The notes below the pieces were generated by a model. That model searched no databases. It was not told the DNA's origin and saw only the letters and a program-made list of their open reading frames with translations. From assembly GCA_031278795.1 (NCBI GenBank), contig JAITJT010000282.1, forward strand, positions 1-5,543: DNA of 5,543 bases, in the 5' to 3' direction. Position numbers and translations under genes: made by a program. The number at the start of each line of letters is the position of its first letter. Positions within the stretch are counted from its first letter, which is position 1. This DNA is from Deltaproteobacteria bacterium (GTDB lineage Bacteria; Desulfobacterota; Desulfarculia; Adiutricales; Adiutricaceae). Of this stretch, positions 1-5,472 are shown in pieces.

Positions 1-2
1 AC

Positions 3-167
3 CAAGACCCCCTCTACCAAGGCCTCAACCGCGACCCGGACCCGGGGCCTGTGTATCTAAATCTCATCCTCTCCAAGTAGCTTGCCTCAACGCTAAAAAA
101 AGCGCTTGACAAAGCCGCAGAGCTGATTAGAGACGACCAGGGCTGGGAAGAGCTCTTAGCCATTTAG
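3..167 (+). pseudogene. 3' end of an unidentified gene with an in-frame TAG
   Basis: The frame starting at base 3 is open from the left edge and reads QDPLYQGLNRDPDPGPVYLN, then LILSK, before a TAG at 78-80. The same frame then continues for 28 codons (LASTLKKALDKAAELIRDDQ, then GWEELLAI) to a second TAG at 165-167. The segment after the first TAG looks like a normal amphipathic C-terminal helix and has no start codon of its own, so it is best read as the continuation of the same protein. The simplest explanation is a nonsense mutation in a decaying gene. Alternatives are a gene that truly ends at 80, readthrough or amber decoding, or a sequence error. I do not recognise the family, and the 5' part lies outside the window. 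Confidence 0.45.
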
Positions 168-194
168 GTAAGCGCTCGCCACTTATTATCTTAT

Positions 195-275
195 AAGCCT
201 TGGAAGCCTTGAAGGCCTTGAAAGCCTTGTAAGACTTGGAAGCCTTGAAAGCCTTGGAAGCCTTGTAAGCCTTGT
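195..275. repeat. 9-bp minisatellite, nine tandem copies of AAGCCTTGN
   Basis: Nine head-to-tail 9-bp units run without a gap, followed by a degenerate tenth (276-284). The consensus is AAGCCTTG plus one variable base (G, A or T). Only the units at 213 (AGGCCTTGA) and 231 (AAGACTTGG) depart from it in the core. The period is a multiple of three, so some frames stay open on both strands: Leu-Gly-Ser/Leu-Glu-Ser-like on +, and Gln-Gly-Phe/Leu or Tyr/Ser/Phe-Lys-Ala on -. None has a plausible start codon, so this is read as an intergenic minisatellite rather than a coding repeat. Confidence 0.9.
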
Positions 276-446
276 AAGAGGCTAATAAAAGCTATGCATA
301 TTTTTCTTTAGCTTGCCCTATAAGGAAGAAATTTAGCTATTTTTGCGGTGCTTATCTTTGAAGCTTTTTCCAGTCTTTTTTGACGGCTTATTTTTGATTG
401 TTTTTTTACGGGTGCTTTTTCCATAATTTTTACTAGCTATATTCTG

Positions 447-475
447 CGGCGCGGGCATAGGATTGGCCCGCGCCG
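447..475. other. GC-rich perfect hairpin in an AT-rich spacer
   Basis: The arms CGGCGCGGGC (447-456) and GCCCGCGCCG (466-475) are exact reverse complements around a 9-base loop, giving a 10-bp stem that is almost all G-C. A G-T and a T-A pair could extend it to 445-477. Neither strand shows the T-run expected of an intrinsic terminator immediately after the stem. It could be a Rho-independent signal that lost its tail, an mRNA-stabilising structure, a small intergenic repeat, or a protein-binding palindrome. Confidence 0.75.
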
Positions 476-774
476 TATCATTCAAATAACAATGTCGCTA
501 AAGTTTTGGGTGTCTTAAATCTTCACAAGGCAAAAACGCTGTAAGAGTTAAGCATATATTGAAGTTTGTGGGGTCTATAGTTATTGTTATGAGTATATAA
601 GGGCATTGGGAATTTTTTTCAAAGTTCCTTGGAAATTTATGGATATGTGGCGAGTCCCAGCTTTTCCTTGCAATTTTCCCGCGTTTGCTCTAAGCTTTTT
701 GGCCTATCCATTTTCCTTTGAGTATAGCCCCAGGGGAAAAAACAGCTACAAATTCCGGATTTTATTTTAATCGC

Positions 775-835
775 TTTTTTCTTATTTTCTTATTTTCTTA
801 TTTTCTTATTTTCTTCTTCTTTTTTTTTCCTTATT
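775..835 (+). repeat. Pyrimidine tract with 8-bp tandem repeat (CTTATTTT x4)
   Basis: Four perfect copies of CTTATTTT (781-812) follow a run of six T and continue into further T/C sequence, so nearly every base from 775 to 835 is a pyrimidine on the + strand. The tract ends about 30 bases before the ATG of the hydrolase gene, in the position of its promoter or leader. Short perfect repeats there can slip during replication and change promoter spacing or leader structure. Whether that happens here cannot be told from one sequence. Confidence 0.85.
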
Positions 836-866
836 TCCATTTGTCAAAGGCAGCAATTGAACCAAC

Positions 867-2093
867 ATGCAATACAATGAACTGCACAATTATTTAAAAC
901 AAAAAATCACTTTCACGGAACCTTTAATTCAACTTTCCGATCTTAAGCAAAAAGTGAGGAACCACACCTTTAATTCAGATAGCACCGACATCCTGAAGCA
1001 GTCAGCTAAAAACATCCATGACATATTTCCAGAATCAGAGGAGATTCCGGAAAAGGACCAGGAGGCCATGCGCCAAAGCAAGGCCATTTTGAGCGTGCCT
1101 GACAACGAAATACCTGAGAATGCATCGTTTAGGTATCATGTGTTTCATGATGGGGATGAGGAAGCTACGCGCGCTATCATACTGCTCCACGGTTTCAACG
1201 AGCGCAGCTGGCAAAAGTACTTACCCTGGGCCTCTTCTTTGGCTAAAAGCACCAAGGCGGCCGTAATATTGTTTCCCATAGCCTTCCACATGAACCGCTC
1301 TCCTTCCACCTGGAACGACCAGCACCTCATGCGCGCGGTTTCCCAGCTGAGGAAAAAACGCCACCCGTACATTGTGGGCTCCACTTTATCCAACGCCGCC
1401 ATCAGCATCCGCATATCGGCCAACCCGGGGAGGTTCTTTTGGTCCGGGTTGCAGTCCTTCCATGACGTGAACAGTCTGGCCAAGGGCATCCTGGAAGGAA
1501 AGATTCCGGGCATAAAAAAGGATGCCGCAATAGATTTGTTCACCTACTCCATAGGCACCTTCCTAGGCGAGATAGTCATGATGACGGATGAGGACGGCAT
1601 GTTCAGAGACTCCCGGATGGGCATCTTCTGCGGGGGTCCGGTCTTTAACCGCCTGTCGCCTGTGTCCAAGTTCATCCTGGACTCGGAGGGGAGTGTCGCG
1701 CTCTACTCCTATATGGTGGAACACCTGGTGAGCCACATCAAGCTCGACTCCGTCCTGGCTGGACACCTCCATGAGAACGGCACCCCGGTGGGGAAAAACT
1801 TCCGTGCGCTTTTGAACTACAAGCTGGATCAGAGCTATAGGGAAGAAAAGTTAAGGGATTTAGGTAAAAGACTCTACGCCATCGCCCTCAAACAAGACGA
1901 GGTGGTTCCCGCCTATGAGATGATAAGCACTCTCCAGGGTTCCAAGAGGGACATTCCCATCCAGGTGGAGGTCATGGATCCCTCCTTCCCCCACCGCCAC
2001 GAGGACCCCTTTCCCGTGGGCAGCAAAAACTCTGATATAATCGACAGCTGCTTCAAGGATATCTTCCAAAAAATGGAAGAGTTCTTGGCTTAG
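867..2093 (+). CDS. Alpha/beta-hydrolase-fold protein, DUF6051-like, function unknown
   Basis: This 408-residue protein has no signal peptide or membrane segment and is probably cytoplasmic. After a charged N-terminal region of about 95 residues comes a hydrolase core. It includes a strand and oxyanion-loop motif IILLHGFNERSW (104-115), then FPIAFHMNRSP (136-146) and FFWSGLQSFHDV (190-201). The putative nucleophile is Ser228 in FTYSIGTFLG, which keeps S-x-G but has Tyr where the usual G-x-S-x-G elbow has Gly. Asp344 in KQDEVVP matches the typical acid loop, and His376 or His378 in PHRHEDP would complete a triad. From memory the HGFNERSW and FPIAFHMNR motifs match the uncharacterised DUF6051 family at about its usual length; this was not searched. 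The substrate is unknown. ATG 867 is the only sensible start, but AAAGG (846-850) lies 16 bases upstream, too far for good ribosome binding. Flanking spacers argue for a single-gene transcript. Confidence 0.85.
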   Translation: MQYNELHNYLKQKITFTEPLIQLSDLKQKVRNHTFNSDSTDILKQSAKNIHDIFPESEEIPEKDQEAMRQSKAILSVPDNEIPENASFRYHVFHDGDEEATRAIILLHGFNERSWQKYLPWASSLAKSTKAAVILFPIAFHMNRSPSTWNDQHLMRAVSQLRKKRHPYIVGSTLSNAAISIRISANPGRFFWSGLQSFHDVNSLAKGILEGKIPGIKKDAAIDLFTYSIGTFLGEIVMMTDEDGMFRDSRMGIFCGGPVFNRLSPVSKFILDSEGSVALYSYMVEHLVSHIKLDSVLAGHLHENGTPVGKNFRALLNYKLDQSYREEKLRDLGKRLYAIALKQDEVVPAYEMISTLQGSKRDIPIQVEVMDPSFPHRHEDPFPVGSKNSDIIDSCFKDIFQKMEEFLA

Positions 2094-2197
2094 AGGTATT
2101 TTTTTAGCCTTAGCTTCTTTTTTTTTCGCGCTATTTTTTTCGCGTTATCTTTTTTTATGTGGCTTTGATAATCTAAAGCCTAAAGACATCATTTTTG
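2094..2197. repeat. T-rich spacer with a 14-bp direct repeat
   Basis: The spacer between the hydrolase gene and hom contains four runs of seven or more T on the + strand. Two adjacent 14-bp units, TTTTTTTCGCGCTA (2120-2133) and TTTTTTTCGCGTTA (2134-2147), differ at one base and are followed by another T-run. The T-runs could help end transcription of the upstream gene, but no convincing stem precedes them. A GATAAT at 2167-2172 could be a -10 box for hom, but no good -35 partner is visible. Confidence 0.7.
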
Positions 2198-2204
2198 AAA
2201 GGGA
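2198..2204 (+). promoter_or_regulatory. Ribosome binding site of hom
   Basis: AAAGGGA sits six bases upstream of the ATG at 2211. It supports this start, which also places the N-terminal Rossmann motif at residues 9-14 as expected. Confidence 0.7.
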
Positions 2205-2210
2205 AAACAA

Positions 2211-3527
2211 ATGGCCACCAATGTTGGAATACTGGGATTCGGAACCGTCGGAATGGGCGTGGCTAGGATCATCACATACGAGGGAGCGCTCCTTAGGGAA
2301 AAGATCGGGCACCCCCTGGAGCTCAAGAAGATAGTCGTTAGGGACCTAAAAAAGGGCCGTAGCGATCCCCCTCCCCCGGGACTCCTCACGGACGACCCCC
2401 ACCAGGTGGTGGGAAACCCCGACATCCAGATCGTGGTGGAACTGATGGGTGGCATGGAGCCAGCCCGCTCCCTTATCCTGGAGGCCCTAAATTCCGGCCA
2501 GCACGTGGTCACCGCCAACAAGGCCTTACTGGCGTCAACCGGAACCGAGATCTTTGAGGCAGCCGCCAAGAACGGCCGGGAACTCATCTTCGAGGCGGCC
2601 GTGGCCGGGGCCATTCCCGTAATAAGAACCTTGAAGGAAGGCTTGGCCGCCAACCGCATCCAGAGCGTCTTTGGCATCCTAAACGGCACCACCAACTACA
2701 TCTTAAGCTCCATGACCCAAAGCGCCGTACCCTTCGCGGATGCCTTAAAGGAGGCCCAGCGTCTCGGCTACGCCGAGAGCGACCCCACCATGGACGTTGA
2801 AGGGATTGATGCCGCCCAGAAGCTGGTGCTTCTGGCGGCCTTGGCCTACGGCATACTCCCCAAAGTGGAGGACGTGCACCCGGAGGGTATTACAGGCCTG
2901 GAGCCTTTGGACTTCAACTTCGCCTCAGAGCTGGGCTACGTGATTAAGCTCCTGGCGCTCTCCGCCTTGAGCCCGGAGGACGGCCGCCTGGAGGTGCGTC
3001 TAGCTCCCACCATGATACCCAAGTCCCATCTCTTAGCCGGAGTCTCCGGCGCCATGAACGCCATTATGATAAGAGGACACGCCTCCGGGGACATCTTCCT
3101 CTCCGGCGCTGGCGCCGGCATGATGCCCACGGCATCGGCCGTGGTGGGAGACATAATAGACGTGGCCAAGACCCTGGAACAGGGCACTGCCCCGGCCCAG
3201 CCCCAGCCCTCGCTCGGCTGGCACAACCTCAAGACCGAGGCCGTGAAACCCCAGGAGGACGCTAAGAGCCGTCACTACTTAAGGTTCTCCGTACTAGACC
3301 GCCCCGGTGTGCTATCCTCACTAAGTGGAGTCTTCAGCCGCCATAACATTAGCATTGCCCAGGTCATCCAGAAAGAACCTGACAAGGTGACGGGATCGGT
3401 GTTTCTGGTGATACTAACCCACCACGCCCGGGAAAAGGACCTCCAATCCGCGCTCAAGGAGGCCATGACTCTGGACACACTTACAGCTGAGCCAAAAAGG
3501 ATAAGAGTCGAGGAGTTTAGGGCCTAA
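2211..3527 (+). CDS. hom: Homoserine dehydrogenase with C-terminal ACT domain
   Basis: This cytoplasmic enzyme reduces aspartate semialdehyde to homoserine with NAD(P)H, the branch point toward threonine and methionine. The 438 residues match the usual length of the single-function ACT-containing type. The N-terminal Rossmann domain carries G-F-G-T-V-G at 9-14 and TANKALLA at 101-108. The catalytic/dimerisation domain has GILNGTTNYIL (155-165) and the family signature from Ala182 to Lys204 (AQRLGYAESDPTMDVEGIDA, then AQK). There Glu189, Asp195, Asp200 and Lys204 line up with the active-site residues known from the yeast enzyme. GAGAGMMPTASAVVGD (299-314) is also typical. The ACT domain spans about 356-428 (HYLRFSVLDRPGVLSSLSGV onward) and usually mediates threonine feedback inhibition. 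There is no fused aspartate kinase. The gene is GC-rich, intact and has a good ribosome binding site. Neither neighbour is a threonine or methionine gene, so it appears to stand alone here. Confidence 0.97.
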   Translation: MATNVGILGFGTVGMGVARIITYEGALLREKIGHPLELKKIVVRDLKKGRSDPPPPGLLTDDPHQVVGNPDIQIVVELMGGMEPARSLILEALNSGQHVVTANKALLASTGTEIFEAAAKNGRELIFEAAVAGAIPVIRTLKEGLAANRIQSVFGILNGTTNYILSSMTQSAVPFADALKEAQRLGYAESDPTMDVEGIDAAQKLVLLAALAYGILPKVEDVHPEGITGLEPLDFNFASELGYVIKLLALSALSPEDGRLEVRLAPTMIPKSHLLAGVSGAMNAIMIRGHASGDIFLSGAGAGMMPTASAVVGDIIDVAKTLEQGTAPAQPQPSLGWHNLKTEAVKPQEDAKSRHYLRFSVLDRPGVLSSLSGVFSRHNISIAQVIQKEPDKVTGSVFLVILTHHAREKDLQSALKEAMTLDTLTAEPKRIRVEEFRA

Positions 3528-3539
3528 GAGCCCTCTTTT
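3519..3539 (+). terminator. Possible weak intrinsic terminator overlapping the hom stop
   Basis: AGGGC (3519-3523) pairs with GCCCT (3530-3534) around a six-base loop that contains most of the TAA stop codon, followed by CTTTT. The five-pair stem and short T-tail make this a weak candidate, but its position at the end of hom is apt. Confidence 0.4.
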
Positions 3540-3625
3540 ACTTAAGACTAATCCTACCACTCCCAAATAATCGCCTAATTTTTATGGCGCATTGTTTTGT
3601 TCCCAAAAACTAAAAACTCTCAAGC

Positions 3626-3772
3626 ATGCAAAGGGATAGCATTAAGTACGCCTTTGTCATTTTATCGCATATGCTACAAGGATTGCTGATAGCTTTCGTT
3701 GTTGATGCCTATCGTTTCAGAAAGATCGCATGCCCTAACTTAGGAGAATCGCAAAAACAAACAACAACTTGA
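3626..3772 (+). CDS. Possible 48-residue membrane micro-protein
   Basis: An ATG-started frame of 48 codons lies in the spacer between hom and the exported-protein gene. It begins MQRDSIKYAFVILSHMLQGL, continues LIAFVVDAYRFRK, and ends in a polar tail rich in Gln and Thr. A charged N-terminus, a hydrophobic stretch of about 20 residues (roughly 8-28) and a basic flank (Arg-Phe-Arg-Lys) resemble a one-pass membrane peptide. Its stop is 41 bases before the next ATG. Against it, no Shine-Dalgarno sequence precedes the ATG and the region is AT-rich, where short frames arise by chance. It could instead be a non-translated leader. No family is recognised. Confidence 0.28.
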   Translation: MQRDSIKYAFVILSHMLQGLLIAFVVDAYRFRKIACPNLGESQKQTTT

Positions 3773-3800
3773 AAAAATTCATTTTAAAATTCAATAAGAT

Positions 3801-3806
3801 GAGGGA
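3801..3806 (+). promoter_or_regulatory. Ribosome binding site deciding the 3814 start
   Basis: GAGGGA stands seven bases before ATG 3814. The frame could also begin at TTG 3769 or ATG 3799, but the AGGAG at 3742-3746 is about 22 bases from the TTG. Only the 3814 start puts the signal peptide at the N-terminus. Confidence 0.7.
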
Positions 3807-3813
3807 TTTCAAT

Positions 3814-4704
3814 ATGAAAAAATTATGCCTCTCCATCATCTCCGTTCTTTTTATGTTAGGGGCAATTTTTGCCCCGAAGGCAGCGTTAACAGAAGGCCCT
3901 AACGAAATGATAGACGTATGGTTCACTAACGCTATATTTGCTAAAGGGGGTATGTCCTTCGAATTCATGGCCGATGGAGGAGCCCTTTCTGTTGAAATTG
4001 AAAATATGACCCTCACAACGGCATATGGCGACATTGTTTTTGAAGGATCCTTATCAGCCATAGATGCCTCGAGATACGTCAAGGGTTCTCTCATGACTAC
4101 CGCGGAAGGAATCGAAGAATTTTTGATTACAGCGGCGTCCGGGACTATTAATGGTAAAAAAACGGATATAATGAAGCTGATAAATGGCATAAGACAACCA
4201 AGTTACGGCATATCCACAAGTTCAGATCAGTTATACAAGTTTAAACAAACTATTGAATTTTATGATGTAGACAAGTATTTCGTCAATGCACTTATCTATT
4301 ACGATGATATATCCGCTGATTTCCCCAGTTTTACCACTAAACAACTCTTGGAAAGTGCAAGACGCGTGCTCCTTGATTCTAAAATGGATCAAACAATTTA
4401 CAATAATGACACTTTTTATTACTCTCAAGAAGATGGTGTTTATTTACTGTTAATCACGGATGGGGCGACACAAGGATTCAAAATTCTCAAGCTCAGGACA
4501 TACCAGCCGAAAGAGACGGGGGAGATAATATTTTCGTTCACCTGTGAGATTGAAGACAATGAAATACAAGGCCAAATGTGCTCTAAGCCATTAATAATAG
4601 AAAATGGCTCCAAAATAAGCGTTGAAAACGCGTTTAAATCAAATCCTATTTTTTTGGAAGTTTTAAAGATGCTGGGCACAAACAAGCTTGATAATGCCGG
4701 TTGA
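3814..4704 (+). CDS. Predicted exported protein of unknown function
   Basis: The 296-residue product starts MKKLCLSIISVLFMLGAIFA, a classic Sec signal peptide with a short Lys-rich head and a hydrophobic core. PKAALTEG follows, giving a likely signal-peptidase I site after Ala23 or Ala24. Cys5 lies before the hydrophobic core and is not a lipobox cysteine, so a soluble periplasmic or secreted protein is favoured. The mature part alternates polar and hydrophobic residues (for example MSFEFMADGGALSVEIENM, 47-65), suggesting beta-strands in the first 120 residues. Two cysteines (244 and 256) could form a disulfide. No further membrane helix, repeat or enzymatic motif is seen, and I recognise no family. 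The gene is visibly richer in A+T than hom, which hints at a different origin or weaker selection. The start at 3814 is chosen over 3769 for its ribosome binding site and signal peptide. Confidence 0.8.
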   Translation: MKKLCLSIISVLFMLGAIFAPKAALTEGPNEMIDVWFTNAIFAKGGMSFEFMADGGALSVEIENMTLTTAYGDIVFEGSLSAIDASRYVKGSLMTTAEGIEEFLITAASGTINGKKTDIMKLINGIRQPSYGISTSSDQLYKFKQTIEFYDVDKYFVNALIYYDDISADFPSFTTKQLLESARRVLLDSKMDQTIYNNDTFYYSQEDGVYLLLITDGATQGFKILKLRTYQPKETGEIIFSFTCEIEDNEIQGQMCSKPLIIENGSKISVENAFKSNPIFLEVLKMLGTNKLDNAG

Positions 4705-5049
4705 TATTGTTTGCTTTTGCCACAATACAGTATACTCTCCCCAAACCTTGATGGGTTAATGCTAATAGAAAAAAACTTCTTGGATTTCCCTTCACATAAG
4801 ATACATACTCCAATCAGATCCACTGAAAACTTCCGAGTTGCGGATAATTTTCCAAGGTGAAATCCAGTCAGAAAAATTCAATCAAATACAATCTTTCAAA
4901 ACTGTTACCAAACATATTACACCTAACAACCGATAACGCATAAGTAATGCCTACGGCTCAAGGCTTACCCCACGTAACCACTCTTTGGCTCATGTGTCCT
5001 TAGCACCGCCTTTCTCTTGCCCCTTGAAAACGCAGCCGCAGTAGCTTTG
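4705..5049. other. Spacer without a recognisable gene
   Basis: Nothing convincing is encoded in these 345 bases on either strand. A minus-strand frame beginning near 4823 runs back antisense over the exported-protein gene and is judged a shadow. The only structure noted is a potential hairpin: GTAA plus GCCT (4944-4952, with T4948 bulged) pairs with AGGC plus TTAC (4961-4968) around an eight-base loop. It has no T-run after it on either strand. No clear terminator follows the gene that ends at 4704. Confidence 0.55.
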
Positions 5050-5472
5050 TCAGTAGAGTCCCAGGGATCTCACGGCGCCTTGGCCTTCCTTGTGGCCCAC
5101 CCGGAAGTGTTTGTAGTAACATTCTATATTATGGAGCTTTCCAGTTGCATCTCCCTCTTTTTTTATGATTTCATGCTTCCGCTGTTTGCTGTAGAGGATG
5201 GTGTAGGAGAAGGTCTTAAAGCCTTGGGAGCTCGCCATCTGGGCGGCTCTCCTTAAGCACAGCCTGTAGCAGAGGCGGAAGCGTCCCTTGAAGCGGATCT
5301 TGCCCGCCATAAAGTCAAGATAGTCTCTCTGGTTATAGGGTGAAAACTACACTCCCACCATGCCGCGGGCTGAGAGGAACCCCCCGGAGACGGCACCCTG
5401 ATAGGCTAGAGAGTCACGGTGCCTGAAATTTTCAAGCACAACTTGAATGTTGGAGCTTGTAGACGAAGAAGA
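5050..5472 (-). pseudogene. Unidentified minus-strand reading frame split by TAG
   Basis: Reading leftward, one frame is open from about 5472 to 5350 (ending ENFRHRDSLAYQGAVSGG, then FLSARGMVGV). A TAG at 5349-5347 interrupts it, and it then stays open to a TGA at 5052-5050. The second part contains FSPYNQRDYLDF, then an in-frame ATG at 5310 starting MAGKIRFKGRFRLCYRLCLR. From 5310 alone it would encode 86 basic, Cys- and Tyr-containing residues. Third codon positions in the 5' half favour G and C, as in hom, which suggests real or formerly real coding. No good ribosome binding site precedes 5310; GAGAGA is about 15 bases off. It may be the remnant of a mobile-element or phage gene, but no motif confirms this, and a short intact gene from 5310 remains possible. 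Confidence 0.3.
5338..5459. other. Cluster of four potential stem-loops
   Basis: Four inverted repeats follow one another. The first is GGGTG (5338-5342) with CACTCC (5350-5355, one bulged T). The second is CCGCGGG (5363-5369) with CCCCCGG (5381-5387, one C-C mismatch). The third is GGCACC (5392-5397) with GGTGCC (5418-5423), extended inward after a C-C mismatch by TGA/TCA. The fourth is CAAGC plus CAAC (5433-5442) with GTTG plus GCTTG (5449-5459). Such density suggests a structured RNA or DNA element, but it matches no riboswitch or RNA gene I know, and it overlaps the minus-strand frame. Confidence 0.35.

Larger units (their letters stand above)
168..866. other. Long AT-rich spacer without a convincing gene
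   Basis: About 700 bases separate the broken left-edge frame from the hydrolase gene. The spacer holds the 9-bp minisatellite, T-rich stretches on the + strand (about 370-420), a GC-rich hairpin (447-475), and an octamer repeat inside a pyrimidine tract next to the following gene. The longest small frame noticed is 43 codons (639-770), rich in Phe, Pro and Tyr with only a weak GGAA upstream. T-rich DNA produces such frames easily, so it is not called as a gene. No tRNA-like or known riboswitch core was recognised. The promoter of the hydrolase gene must lie here, but no clear -35/-10 pair could be chosen. Confidence 0.6.

Noticed and set aside
195..275. Minisatellite as a coding repeat or CRISPR-like array
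   Set aside because: No frame through it has a start codon on either strand. Units are 9 bp and contiguous with no spacers, so it is not CRISPR.
639..770. A 43-codon + strand frame starting ATG 639
   Set aside because: It has only a weak GGAA upstream, an odd Phe/Pro/Tyr-rich composition, and lies in T-rich DNA where such frames are expected by chance.
867..2093. Homoserine O-acyltransferase (MetX), also an alpha/beta hydrolase, because hom is next door
   Set aside because: The characteristic MetX nucleophile motif is absent, and the motifs present resemble a different uncharacterised family.
3769..3813. Fifteen-codon N-terminal extension of the exported protein from TTG 3769
   Set aside because: It would place a Lys-rich segment before the signal peptide, and the nearest purine-rich site is about 22 bases from the TTG, while ATG 3814 has GAGGGA seven bases upstream.
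4440..4823. Minus-strand frame of 127 codons overlapping the end of the exported-protein gene
   Set aside because: Most of it is antisense to a better-supported gene, with no ribosome binding site or recognisable motif.
5017..5256. Plus-strand frame of 79 codons starting at TTG
   Set aside because: It has a TTG start without a Shine-Dalgarno sequence and is antisense to the minus-strand frame with better coding-like third positions.
5338..5460. TPP or FMN riboswitch, suggested by GGCTGAGAGG and GGGTGAAA-like pieces
   Set aside because: The conserved core sequences of both aptamers are missing or in the wrong order, and the helices do not match either fold.
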